Of a stretch of 19,273 bases of DNA, positions 1 to 7,925 are shown piece by piece (the stretch's first letter is position 1; every line of letters starts with the position of its first letter). Below the pieces are notes generated by a model that worked only from the letters and a program-made list of their open reading frames with translations, did not search any database and had not been told where the DNA came from. The position numbers and the translations under genes are program-made. The stretch is from SFWF01 sp045591645 (GTDB lineage Bacteria > Bacillota > Clostridia > Oscillospirales > Acutalibacteraceae): the NCBI GenBank assembly GCA_045591645.1, contig JAZNTG010000073.1:1-19273 (forward strand), read 5' to 3'.

Positions 1-866
1 CGGCCTACGCCACGGAGAAGAGCACCAACGTTATCGCCAGCCTCACAGTAATCAAGAGTCTTACGGAACATTTCCATAGAGGTAACAACAGTCTTACGAC
101 GCTCATCGGTAAGACCGATGATCTCAACTTCGTCACCTGCATTAAGCTGACCACGCTCAACACGGCCGGTAACAACAGTACCACGACCGGAAATTGTCAT
201 AACGTCTTCGATAGGCATAAGGAAGGGTAGGTCAGCCTTTCGGTCGGGAGTGGGGATGTAGCTGTCAACAGCATCCATAAGCTCAGCGATAGGAGCATAC
301 TCAGGAAGAGAAGGATCGTTATCAGCAACAAGAGCCTTGTGAGCAGAACCCTTGATGATAGGAGTATCATCGCCGGGGAACTCATAGCTGTCGAGTGTCT
401 CGCGGATTTCCATCTCAACGAGCTCGAGAAGCTCTTCGTCGTCAACGAGGTCGGTCTTGTTCATGAATACTACGATGTAGGGAACGCCAACCTGACGAGC
501 AAGGAGAAGGTGCTCCTTGGTCTGAGCCATAGGTCCGTCGGTAGAAGCGATAACGAGGATAGCACCGTCCATCTGAGCAGCACCAGTGATCATGTTCTTA
601 ACATAGTCAGCGTGGCCGGGGCAGTCAACGTGTGCATAGTGACGAGCGTCGGTCTCGTACTCAACGTGTGCGGTATTGATTGTAATACCACGCTCTCTCT
701 CTTCGGGAGCCTTATCGATGTTTGCATAGTCCTCGAACTGTGCCTGACCCTTAAGAGAAAGGTACTTAGTGATAGCAGCAGTAAGAGTGGTCTTACCGTG
801 GTCAACGTGTCCAATGGTACCAATGTTTACATGGGGCTTATTTCTTTCAAATTTTGCCTTTGCCAT
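1..866 (-). CDS. tuf: Elongation factor Tu, N-terminal 288 residues (cut by window edge)
   Basis: EF-Tu is the cytoplasmic GTPase that delivers aminoacyl-tRNA to the ribosomal A site. The reading frame starts at the ATG at 866 (MAKAKFERNKPHVNIGTIGH) and stays open to the left edge. The G1 loop GHVDHGKT, the switch I element RGITINTAHVEYET, the G3 DCPGHADY, and the G4 NKTD are all visible, followed by the start of domain 2 (ISGRGTVVTGRVERG). About 288 of roughly 395 residues are inside the window, so domain 3 is missing only because of the edge. An AAGGAGG site at 875-881, 8 nt upstream, fixes the start. The gene lies downstream of fusA, as in the classical str operon, but it has its own promoter at 923-951 and sits 141 bp from fusA. 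Independent high expression is therefore likely. The identity is certain. Confidence 0.98.
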   Translation of the reverse strand, partial: MAKAKFERNKPHVNIGTIGHVDHGKTTLTAAITKYLSLKGQAQFEDYANIDKAPEERERGITINTAHVEYETDARHYAHVDCPGHADYVKNMITGAAQMDGAILVIASTDGPMAQTKEHLLLARQVGVPYIVVFMNKTDLVDDEELLELVEMEIRETLDSYEFPGDDTPIIKGSAHKALVADNDPSLPEYAPIAELMDAVDSYIPTPDRKADLPFLMPIEDVMTISGRGTVVTGRVERGQLNAGDEVEIIGLTDERRKTVVTSMEMFRKTLDYCEAGDNVGALLRGVG

Positions 867-922
867 TAGAATTTCCTCCTTAAATTAGAACAAATAAAAA
901 ACTTTGTTAGTCTTCACGCTAC

Positions 923-951
923 ATTGTAACAAAAAAGACTTAAATTTTCAA
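923..951 (-). promoter_or_regulatory. Sigma-A promoter of tuf
   Basis: Read on the minus strand, TTGAAA (951-946), a 17-nt spacer and TACAAT (928-923) form a strong sigma-A promoter. Transcription would start near 916 and give a leader of about 50 nt before the tuf ATG at 866. The call rests on sequence match only. Confidence 0.82.
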
Positions 952-963
952 GTATTATTTTAT

Positions 964-991
964 GCTAAAGCAGGTATTCACCTGCTTTAGC
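964..991 (-). terminator. Perfect 12-bp inverted repeat after fusA (terminator-like, no U-run)
   Basis: GCTAAAGCAGGT and its exact complement (964-975 and 980-991) flank a 4-nt loop, 17 bp after the fusA stop codon. On the minus strand the stem is followed by ATAAAATAATAC, not a run of T. It is therefore a weak or factor-assisted terminator, an RNA-processing site or a 3'-end stabiliser, not a textbook intrinsic terminator. Its position just before the tuf promoter suggests that it partly isolates tuf from fusA readthrough. Confidence 0.6.
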
Positions 992-1007
992 AATAAACTA
1001 CACAGAA

Positions 1008-3095
1008 TTAATCCTTCTTAGCTCTGGTAGAAATGATTTTTTCAGCAATGCTCTTCGGAATTTCCTGATATCCGTCAGGCTCCATTACATACTGACCGCG
1101 GCCCTGAGTCTTGGAACGAAGGTCGGTAGCGTAGCCGAACATATCTGCAAGAGGAACTCTTGCATTGATCTGCTTAACGCCGCCAGCTCGGTCCTCAAAG
1201 CCCTGGATCATACCACGGCGGGAGTTAAGGTCACCGATAACGTCGCCCATATATTCCTCAGGAACGATTACTGTAACCTTCATTAAAGGCTCAAGAAGCA
1301 CGGGGTTAGCCTTTCTGCAAGCCTCTTTGAATGCCATAGAACCGGCAATCTTAAACGCCATTTCAGAAGAGTCAACTTCGTGATAAGAACCGTCATAAAG
1401 GGTAACCTTAACGTCAACTACAGGATAGCCTGCGAGAACACCGGATGACAGTGCGCCCTGAATACCCTGATCGACAGGTCCGATGAATTCCTTCGGAATG
1501 GATCCGCCGGTAACTGCATTTACGAACTCATAACCCTTGCCGGACTCGTTAGGTTCGAGAATGATCTTAACATGACCGTACTGACCTGAACCGCCAGACT
1601 GACGCTTGTACTTGGTCTCGTGATCAACCTTAGCGCGAACGGTCTCTTTATAAGCAACCTGAGGCGCACCAACGTTAGCCTCGACCTTGAACTCACGAAG
1701 GAGTCTGTCAACGATGATCTCAAGGTGGAGCTCACCCATTCCGGCGATAAGGGTCTGTCCGGTTTCTTCATCGGTATAAGCCTTGAAGGTGGGGTCTTCT
1801 TCTGCAAGCTTTGCAAGAGCGATACCCATCTTCTCCTGACCAACGTTGGTCTTGGGCTCGATAGCAACACGGATAACAGGATCCGGGAAGTTCATAGACT
1901 CAAGGATAATGGGATGCTTCTCATCGCAGAGGGTATCACCTGTTGTGGTGTTCTTGAGACCTACTGCAGCAGCGATATCGCCCGAGTAGCAGGTTTCAAT
2001 ATCCTCACGGTGGTTAGCGTGCATCTGAAGGATACGTCCCATACGTTCCTTATTATCCTTAACAGAGTTGTATACACTTGATCCCGCATCAACAGTACCC
2101 GAATAGACGCGGAAGAAGCAGATCTTACCAACAAAGGGGTCGGTAGCGATCTTGAATGCAAGAGCCGAGAAGGGCTCTGTATCGGAAGAATGTCTTACTT
2201 CCTCTTCTTCAGTATCGGGATTTACACCCTTGATAGCCTCGACGTCGGTCGGTGCAGGCATATAATCAACGATGTTGTCAAGCAGGGGCTGTACACCCTT
2301 GTTGCGGTAAGATGTACCGCAGCAGATCGGAACCATAGTTCCTTCGATGGTAGACTTTCTGATGATCTTTTTCATATCCTCAACAGAAGGAACGGTTCCG
2401 TCCTCGAGGTATGCCATCATAAGCTCGTCATCCTGCTCAACAATGTGCTCGATCATCTCGGAACGGTACTGCTCAGCGAGCTCCTTCATATCGTCAGGAA
2501 TCTCTTCGATACGAACATCCTTACCGAGATCATCATAGTACATGATAGCATTGTTATTTACAAGGTCAATGATTCCCTTAAAGTCAGACTCAGCACCGAT
2601 AGGCAGCTGGATCGGAAGAGCATTACACTGGAAACGCTCCTTGATCATACGAAGAACGTTAAAGAAATCCGCACCGAGGATGTCCATCTTATTGACATAG
2701 ATCATTCTCGGAACCTTGTATTCGTCAGCCTGACGCCAAACGGTCTCAGACTGAGGCTCAACACCGCCCTTAGCACAAAGGACAGTTACAGAGCCGTCAA
2801 GTACACGCAGCGAACGCTGAACCTCAACGGTGAAGTCAACGTGGCCGGGGGTGTCGATAATATTGATACGATGGTCTTTCCAGAAGCAAGTGGTAGCAGC
2901 CGAAGTAATGGTGATACCTCTTTCCTGCTCCTGAGCCATCCAGTCCATTGTAGCTGTACCGTCGTGTGTTTCACCGAGTTTACGGTTAACACCGGTATAG
3001 TACAAAATACGCTCGGTAGTAGTAGTCTTACCTGCGTCGATGTGCGCCATAATACCAATATTTCTTGTCATTTCAAGAGATACTTTTCTTGCCAT
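1008..3095 (-). CDS. fusA: Elongation factor G
   Basis: EF-G is the GTPase that drives ribosomal translocation and, together with ribosome recycling factor, splits ribosomes. The product is 695 residues, the normal size. The G domain shows AHIDAGKTT at 17-25, switch I ERGITI at 58-63, DTPGHVDF at 81-88 and NKMD at 135-138. The C-terminal half carries the expected domain III-V motifs, including GSGQYGHV and the PEEYMGDVIGDLNSRRG segment of domain V. The ATG at 3095 is preceded by AGGAGG at 3101-3106, with 5-nt spacing. The gene lies only 34 bp after rpsG and has no promoter of its own, so it should be co-transcribed with rpsL and rpsG. The canonical start MARKVSLEMTRNIGIMAHID argues for translational EF-G, not a TetM-type protection protein. 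Confidence 0.98.
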   Translation of the reverse strand: MARKVSLEMTRNIGIMAHIDAGKTTTTERILYYTGVNRKLGETHDGTATMDWMAQEQERGITITSAATTCFWKDHRINIIDTPGHVDFTVEVQRSLRVLDGSVTVLCAKGGVEPQSETVWRQADEYKVPRMIYVNKMDILGADFFNVLRMIKERFQCNALPIQLPIGAESDFKGIIDLVNNNAIMYYDDLGKDVRIEEIPDDMKELAEQYRSEMIEHIVEQDDELMMAYLEDGTVPSVEDMKKIIRKSTIEGTMVPICCGTSYRNKGVQPLLDNIVDYMPAPTDVEAIKGVNPDTEEEEVRHSSDTEPFSALAFKIATDPFVGKICFFRVYSGTVDAGSSVYNSVKDNKERMGRILQMHANHREDIETCYSGDIAAAVGLKNTTTGDTLCDEKHPIILESMNFPDPVIRVAIEPKTNVGQEKMGIALAKLAEEDPTFKAYTDEETGQTLIAGMGELHLEIIVDRLLREFKVEANVGAPQVAYKETVRAKVDHETKYKRQSGGSGQYGHVKIILEPNESGKGYEFVNAVTGGSIPKEFIGPVDQGIQGALSSGVLAGYPVVDVKVTLYDGSYHEVDSSEMAFKIAGSMAFKEACRKANPVLLEPLMKVTVIVPEEYMGDVIGDLNSRRGMIQGFEDRAGGVKQINARVPLADMFGYATDLRSKTQGRGQYVMEPDGYQEIPKSIAEKIISTRAKKD

Positions 3096-3129
3096 AATAT
3101 CCTCCTAAATAAGCAAATACGGTATCATA

Positions 3130-3600
3130 TTACCATCTGTAGTGAGCGAAAGCCTTATTAGCTTCAGCCATCTTATGAACGTCTTCGCGCTTCTTAGCAG
3201 CACCGCCGATGCCGTTTGTAGCATCAAGGATCTCGCCTGCAAGTCTTTCTTTCATAGTTCTTTCATTACGCTTGCGGCTGTAGGTAGTTAACCAACGGAG
3301 ACCCAGTGTCTGCTTTCTTTCAGGACGAACCTCAAAAGGAACCTGATAGGTAGCACCGCCCTTACGGACAGATTTTACCTCAAGCAGGGGCATTACATTT
3401 TCCATAGCCTGCTCAAAAACCTCTAAAGGCTCTTTTCCTGTCTTTTCGTTAATAATGTCGAAAGCACCATATACAATCTTCTGTGCTACACCCTTCTTAC
3501 CGTCAAGCATAACGTTGTTGATAAGACGTGTAACGATCTTAGAGTTGTACATAGGATCGGGCAAAACGTCACGTTTTGCAACAAAACCTCTTCTTGGCAC
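3130..3600 (-). CDS. rpsG: 30S ribosomal protein S7
   Basis: S7 is the primary binder that nucleates assembly of the 30S head and lines the mRNA exit channel and E site. I place the start at the GTG at 3600 (VPRRGFVAKRDVLPDPMYNS). This gives 156 residues, the standard S7 length, and leaves AAGGAGGG (3608-3615) 7 nt upstream. An upstream in-frame GTG at 3618 would add six residues but overlaps that binding site, so I reject it. The conserved core NNVMLDGKKGVAQKIVYGAF and the C-terminal AEANKAFAHYRW are present. The gene sits between rpsL (131 bp upstream) and fusA (34 bp downstream). In E. coli S7 represses its own operon by binding the rpsL-rpsG spacer RNA, and the long spacer here could do the same, which is inference. 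Confidence 0.97.
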   Translation of the reverse strand: MPRRGFVAKRDVLPDPMYNSKIVTRLINNVMLDGKKGVAQKIVYGAFDIINEKTGKEPLEVFEQAMENVMPLLEVKSVRKGGATYQVPFEVRPERKQTLGLRWLTTYSRKRNERTMKERLAGEILDATNGIGGAAKKREDVHKMAEANKAFAHYRW

Positions 3601-3607
3601 TTCTCTT

Positions 3608-3615
3608 CCCTCCTT
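3608..3615 (-). promoter_or_regulatory. Ribosome binding site that decides the rpsG start
   Basis: AAGGAGGG on the minus strand lies 7 nt before the GTG at 3600. The competing GTG at 3618 lies upstream of this site and cannot use it, which supports the shorter, canonical S7. Confidence 0.85.
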
Positions 3616-3662
3616 CACATTAATGATATCATAGGTACTCGAAAATCTTTCCCGTGTGTACC

Positions 3663-3690
3663 AAGCTGAGCGTATATATAAACGCCGCTT
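3663..3690 (-). other. Stem-loop in the rpsL-rpsG spacer
   Basis: Within the 131-bp spacer, AAGC/GCTT (3687-3690 with 3663-3666) and GCGT/ACGC (3682-3685 with 3670-3673) can stack around a small asymmetric internal loop, capped by an AT-rich loop. No promoter or terminator is visible in the spacer. This region holds the S7 repressor site in E. coli. Whether this helix has that role here is only an inference from position. Confidence 0.4.
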
Positions 3691-3731
3691 GATAAATCTG
3701 CAGCTGTAGTTTCTTAAATCAATTTAAAAAC

Positions 3732-4157
3732 TTACTTTGCTGCGCCTGCCTTGGGACGCTTTGCACCGTATTTTGATCTGGACTGCATTCTCTTGGCAAC
3801 GCCCTGAGCATCAAGTGTTCCTCTTACGATATGGTAACGAACACCAGGCAGGTCCTTAACACGGCCGCCACGGATAAGAACAACGCTGTGCTCCTGCAGG
3901 TTGTGTCCGATACCCGGAATATAAGCAGAAACTTCAATTCCGTTAGAAAGACGTACTCTGGCGATCTTACGAAGAGCAGAGTTAGGCTTCTTAGGGCTTA
4001 CGGTCTTAACTGCAGTGCAGACGCCTCTTTTCTGGGGAGAATCGTTATCGGTCAAAGAACGCTTCATAGAGTTGTAGCCCTTTAAAAGCGCAGGAGCTTT
4101 GGCCTTCTTCTCGATGGATTCTCTTCCGCTGCGTACTAACTGGTTAAAGGTCGGCAT
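3732..4157 (-). CDS. rpsL: 30S ribosomal protein S12
   Basis: S12 lines the decoding centre of the 30S subunit and contributes to translational accuracy. The product is 141 residues from the ATG at 4157 (MPTFNQLVRSGRESIEKK). AGGAGG at 4164-4169, 6 nt upstream, fixes this start over a longer open frame reaching 4298 that would run into the promoter. The longer N-terminal loop compared with E. coli is typical of Firmicutes. The decoding loops PKKPNSALRK (about residues 55-64) and GGRVKDLPGVRYH (about 97-109) are intact. They keep the two lysines altered in classical streptomycin resistance and the aspartate methylthiolated by RimO in other bacteria. The gene opens the str cluster, has its own promoter at 4270-4298, and follows a structured leader. 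Confidence 0.97.
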   Translation of the reverse strand: MPTFNQLVRSGRESIEKKAKAPALLKGYNSMKRSLTDNDSPQKRGVCTAVKTVSPKKPNSALRKIARVRLSNGIEVSAYIPGIGHNLQEHSVVLIRGGRVKDLPGVRYHIVRGTLDAQGVAKRMQSRSKYGAKRPKAGAAK

Positions 4158-4185
4158 ATGGCACCTCCTCAAAATAAAATGTATA

Positions 4186-4258
4186 TGACGCAGACGGAAT
4201 TGCTCCGCCTGCGTTATATCTTTTTTAGGTTGAGACCTGACGCAGAGCCATAGTCTCA
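4186..4258 (-). promoter_or_regulatory. Structured leader of rpsL with two competing helices
   Basis: Two helices can form in the roughly 105-nt transcript leader. Helix 1 pairs TGAGAC (4258-4253) with GTCTCA (4236-4231). Helix 2 is an 11-bp stem, ACGCAGGCGGA (4214-4204) with TCCGTCTGCGT (4198-4188), containing one G-U pair and a 5-nt loop, ending about 18 nt before the Shine-Dalgarno site. The 9-mer TCTGCGTCA occurs twice (4246-4238 and 4194-4186), once in the loop of helix 1 and once in the 3' arm of helix 2. Either copy can therefore pair with ACGCAG at 4214-4209. No T-run directly follows helix 2, so this looks more like a regulatory leader than a terminator. No known ribosomal leader family is recognised. 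Confidence 0.5.
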
Positions 4259-4269
4259 CACAATAAATT

Positions 4270-4298
4270 AGTTTATCACTAAATTTGTGGCTTGTCAA
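4270..4298 (-). promoter_or_regulatory. Sigma-A promoter of rpsL-rpsG-fusA
   Basis: TTGACA (4298-4293), a 17-nt spacer and TAAACT (4275-4270) lie just after the rpoC stop codon. The -35 is perfect and the -10 matches at four of six positions. Transcription would start near 4263 and produce the structured leader before rpsL. Confidence 0.75.
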
Positions 4299-4311
4299 TA
4301 ATTATTTTTAA

Positions 4312-7300
4312 TTATTCGGCAACTGCAACATCTTCAGTGATAGCTTCATCTACGGTCTCTTCCTCAGCGTCTAGTATAGTTTTCATACCTGTACCTGCAG
4401 GAACTAGCTTACCGATAATTACGTTCTCCTTAAGGCCGAAGAGCGGATCTACCTTACCCTTGATAGCGGCTTCGGTCAGAACTCTTGTGGTCTCCTGGAA
4501 GGAAGCTGCTGAGAGGAAGGACTCGGTAGCAAGAGATGCCTTGGTAATACCGAGCAGAGTCTGGTTATAGAGTGCCGGCTGAAGCTCGGTCTCGCCTGCA
4601 TTGATCCTTGCCTCGATCTCCTTGTTTGCCTTGTACACTTCTGCAAGCTCATAGCTTACGCCCTGAAGCAGCTGAGTAGAGCCTGAATCAGTGATAACGA
4701 ACTTCTTCATCATCTGACGGATGATGACCTCGATATGCTTATCGTTGATATCAACGCCCTGTGTACGGTAAGCATTTTGGATCTCAGCGATAATATACTC
4801 CTGAACAGCGTCGGGACCCTGAGCCTCAAGAATATCCTGAGGATACTTAGCGCCCGGGATAAGGAGATCTCCTGCCTTTACATAACTACCTTCAGACACG
4901 AGAGGACGGATGCCGTAAGGAATTACGACCTTGTCTTCGCGAATATTCTCATCATCGGTAATTACGATAACGTTGCTCTTCTTCTCTTCCTGAATGCGAA
5001 CCCGTCCGTCTATCTTTGCGATAAGACCGCAACGCTTAGGACGGCGAGCTTCGAAGAGCTCTTCAACTCGGGGAAGACCCTGAGTGATATCCTCGGTCGA
5101 TGCGATACCGCCCGTATGGAAGGTTCTCATCGTAAGCTGAGTACCGGGCTCACCGATAGACTGAGCTGCAACGATACCTACAGCCTCACCTACTGTTACA
5201 GGCTTTCCTGTAGCGAGGTTTGCGCCATAGCACTTTATACATACACCGTGGTGGCTGCGGCAAGTAAGGATAGAACGTATGGTCACATTCTTGACACCTG
5301 TGTCGACTATCTTCTTAGCGTCAGCGGCAGTCATCATCTTATCGTTTGAAACCAGAACCTCACCTGTAGACTCATCAACAAAATCGTTAAGGAGATATCT
5401 GCCGATAAGACGCTCAGAAAGCTTCTCGATCTCGTGGTTACCGTCCATAATCGAAGATATTTCAAGTCCTGTATCGGTTCCACAGTCCTCATCACGAATG
5501 ATAACATCCTGAGCAACGTCTACGAGACGGCGGGTCAGGTAACCCGAGTCAGCAGTACGAAGCGCTGTATCTGCAAGTCCCTTACGCGCACCACGCGAGG
5601 AAATGAAGTATTCCTGAACGTTAAGTCCCTCGCGGTAGCTATCGCGGATCGGAACCTCGATGACCTTACCTGCGGTATTCGAAATAAGTCCGCGCATACC
5701 TGCGAGCTGACGGATCTGAGCCATAGAACCACGGGCGCCCGAGTCAGCCATCATAAAGATTGGGTTGAACTCATCAAGGTGATCCTTAAGAGCATTACCG
5801 ACATCCTCAGAAGTCTTGTTCCAGATCTCTATAACATGGCGGCTCTTTTCTTCGCGACTTATAAGACCGCGGTTGTAGTTACGGGTAACCTTATCTATCT
5901 GCTTGTCAGCGTTCTCTAAAAGCTCTGCCTTAACGGGAGGAATAACAGCATCGCTTACGGCAACAGTGATAGCACCCTTGGTGGAGAACTTGAAGCCTGT
6001 AGCCTTTACATTGTCAAGAACGATAGCAGTCTTGCTGGTACCGTGCTTTGCAATACAAGCGTCGATTATCTTTCCGAGCTGCTTCTTGCCGACCTTATTC
6101 TGAATAACATCGTCGTTAGAATCAACGGTAAGCTTTGCAGGATCCTTTACGCCAAAGCAGATCTCAAGATCAAATGCATGAGCCTCATCATCACGGTTAA
6201 CAAATCCGAGATCCTGAGGAATGGATTCGTTAAAGAGGATGAAGCCGACGGTACACCAAACAAGCTTAGATACGCCGTTCTTCCAGAATCTCACTCTGAT
6301 GGGAGCGTGAAGTCCCACTATTCCGTCATTATAAGCCATAATTGCTTCGTTGGCGTCCTTGAATACCTTATTTGCACCAGGTTCATCAGCCTTTACAAGT
6401 GTCAAGTAGTAAGAACCGAGAACCATATCCTGTGTCGGAACTGCAACAGGCTTTCCGTCAGAGGGCTTAAGCAGGTTGTTAGCGGCAAGCATCAAGAATC
6501 TTGCTTCAGCCTGAGCTTCTGCCGAAAGAGGTACGTGAACTGCCATCTGGTCACCGTCGAAGTCAGCATTATATGCTGTACATACAAGCGGATGGAGCTT
6601 GATAGCTTTACCTTCAACAAGTACGGGCTCAAAAGCCTGAATACCGAGTCTGTGAAGTGTCGGCGCACGGTTGAGTAGCACGGGATGCTCCTTAATGACC
6701 ATTTCAAGAGCGTCCCATATCTCAGTAGACGCACGCTCGACCATCTTTCTAGCAGTCTTTATATTAGTAGCTGACTTTGTCTCAACAAGTCTCTTCATTA
6801 CGAAGGGCTTGAAGAGCTCAAGAGCCATCTCCTTAGGAAGACCGCACTGATACATTTTAAGCTCAGGTCCTACAACGATAACAGAACGTCCCGAATAGTC
6901 AACACGCTTACCGAGAAGGTTCTGACGGAAGCGTCCCTGCTTTCCTTTGAGCATATCGGAAAGTGATTTAAGGGCTCTGTTGTTAGGTCCTGTAACAGCC
7001 TTACCTCTTCTGCCGTTGTCGATAAGTGCGTCAACAGCTTCCTGAAGCATTCTCTTCTCGTTTCTGACGATTATATCAGGAGCGCCAAGCTCGAGAAGCC
7101 TCTTTAATCGGTTATTTCGGTTGATAACTCTTCTGTAAAGGTCGTTAAGGTCAGAGGTAGCAAATCTGCCGCCATCGAGTTGGACCATAGGACGAAGATC
7201 GGGCGGGATTACCGGAATTACGTCGAGTATCATCCACTCAGGACGGTTGCCCGAAGCCTTGAAGGCTTCTAAAACTTCAAGTCTCTTGAAGATTCTTACT

Positions 7301-7905
7301 CTCTTCTGTCCCGTAGCGGTTTCAAGCTCGTCACGGAGCTCCTTGCAGGTAGCGTCAAGGTCTATCTCGCAGAGAAGCTTCTTGATAGCCTCTGCACCCA
7401 TCTCCGCCTCGAAATCATCCTCATAAAGCTCGCGCATATCGCGATACTGCTTTTCATTTAGGAGAGATTTCTTTTCGATAGGAGTATTACCGGGATTGGT
7501 AACTATATACTTTGAGAAGTAAAGCACCTGTTCGAGAGCTTTGGGAGAAATGTCAAGAGCCAGACCCATTCTTGAGGGGATGGTCTTGTAGTACCAGATG
7601 TGGGATACGGGAGCGGCGAGCTCGATAGAGCCCATACGCTCACGTCTTACCTTGGAACGGGTAACTTCAACGCCGCAGCGCTCACAGACCTTGCCCTTAT
7701 AGCGGATTCTCTTGTACTTTCCGCAGTGGCACTCCCAGTCCTTCTGAGGACCAAAGATCGCTTCGCAGAAAAGTCCTCCCTGCTCAGGTTTTAAGGTTCT
7801 GTAGTTAATGGTCTCAGGCTTGGTAACTTCGCCGTAAGACCAGCTTCTTATCTGTTCAGGAGAAGCGAGACCAATCTTTATAGATTCAAATTCAATATTT
7901 TCCAT
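4312..7905 (-). CDS. rpoC: DNA-directed RNA polymerase subunit beta'
   Basis: Beta' is the largest catalytic subunit of RNA polymerase and holds the active-site magnesium. The product is 1197 residues, the usual size for Firmicutes and without the large insertions seen in some other phyla. The N-terminal zinc-binding cysteines are C59, C61, C74 and C77 (ECHCGKYK...CERCGVEV). The catalytic NADFDGDQMAVH loop places the metal ligands at D448, D450 and D452. The trigger-loop segment FHTGGIASTEDITQGLPRVEEL and the second zinc site (DEDCG...CRSHHGVCIKCYGAN) are in the C-terminal half. The ATG at 7905 has AAGGAGGA 9 nt upstream. It lies 20 bp behind rpoB, so the two genes are co-transcribed. In many Firmicutes an L7Ae-family gene follows rpoC; here the next gene is rpsL. 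Confidence 0.98.
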   Translation of the reverse strand: MENIEFESIKIGLASPEQIRSWSYGEVTKPETINYRTLKPEQGGLFCEAIFGPQKDWECHCGKYKRIRYKGKVCERCGVEVTRSKVRRERMGSIELAAPVSHIWYYKTIPSRMGLALDISPKALEQVLYFSKYIVTNPGNTPIEKKSLLNEKQYRDMRELYEDDFEAEMGAEAIKKLLCEIDLDATCKELRDELETATGQKRVRIFKRLEVLEAFKASGNRPEWMILDVIPVIPPDLRPMVQLDGGRFATSDLNDLYRRVINRNNRLKRLLELGAPDIIVRNEKRMLQEAVDALIDNGRRGKAVTGPNNRALKSLSDMLKGKQGRFRQNLLGKRVDYSGRSVIVVGPELKMYQCGLPKEMALELFKPFVMKRLVETKSATNIKTARKMVERASTEIWDALEMVIKEHPVLLNRAPTLHRLGIQAFEPVLVEGKAIKLHPLVCTAYNADFDGDQMAVHVPLSAEAQAEARFLMLAANNLLKPSDGKPVAVPTQDMVLGSYYLTLVKADEPGANKVFKDANEAIMAYNDGIVGLHAPIRVRFWKNGVSKLVWCTVGFILFNESIPQDLGFVNRDDEAHAFDLEICFGVKDPAKLTVDSNDDVIQNKVGKKQLGKIIDACIAKHGTSKTAIVLDNVKATGFKFSTKGAITVAVSDAVIPPVKAELLENADKQIDKVTRNYNRGLISREEKSRHVIEIWNKTSEDVGNALKDHLDEFNPIFMMADSGARGSMAQIRQLAGMRGLISNTAGKVIEVPIRDSYREGLNVQEYFISSRGARKGLADTALRTADSGYLTRRLVDVAQDVIIRDEDCGTDTGLEISSIMDGNHEIEKLSERLIGRYLLNDFVDESTGEVLVSNDKMMTAADAKKIVDTGVKNVTIRSILTCRSHHGVCIKCYGANLATGKPVTVGEAVGIVAAQSIGEPGTQLTMRTFHTGGIASTEDITQGLPRVEELFEARRPKRCGLIAKIDGRVRIQEEKKSNVIVITDDENIREDKVVIPYGIRPLVSEGSYVKAGDLLIPGAKYPQDILEAQGPDAVQEYIIAEIQNAYRTQGVDINDKHIEVIIRQMMKKFVITDSGSTQLLQGVSYELAEVYKANKEIEARINAGETELQPALYNQTLLGITKASLATESFLSAASFQETTRVLTEAAIKGKVDPLFGLKENVIIGKLVPAGTGMKTILDAEEETVDEAITEDVAVAE

Positions 7906-7925
7906 AGCTGTCTGTCCTCCTTAAA

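Noticed and set aside
2190..3161. A 323-residue open frame on the plus strand opposite fusA
   Set aside because: It is a mirror of the fusA codon pattern; fusA has all EF-G motifs and an RBS, while this frame has no recognisable domain.
4158..4298. Longer S12 reading from 4298
   Set aside because: The extension would run through the rpsL promoter and leader; the ATG at 4157 has a perfect RBS and gives canonical S12.
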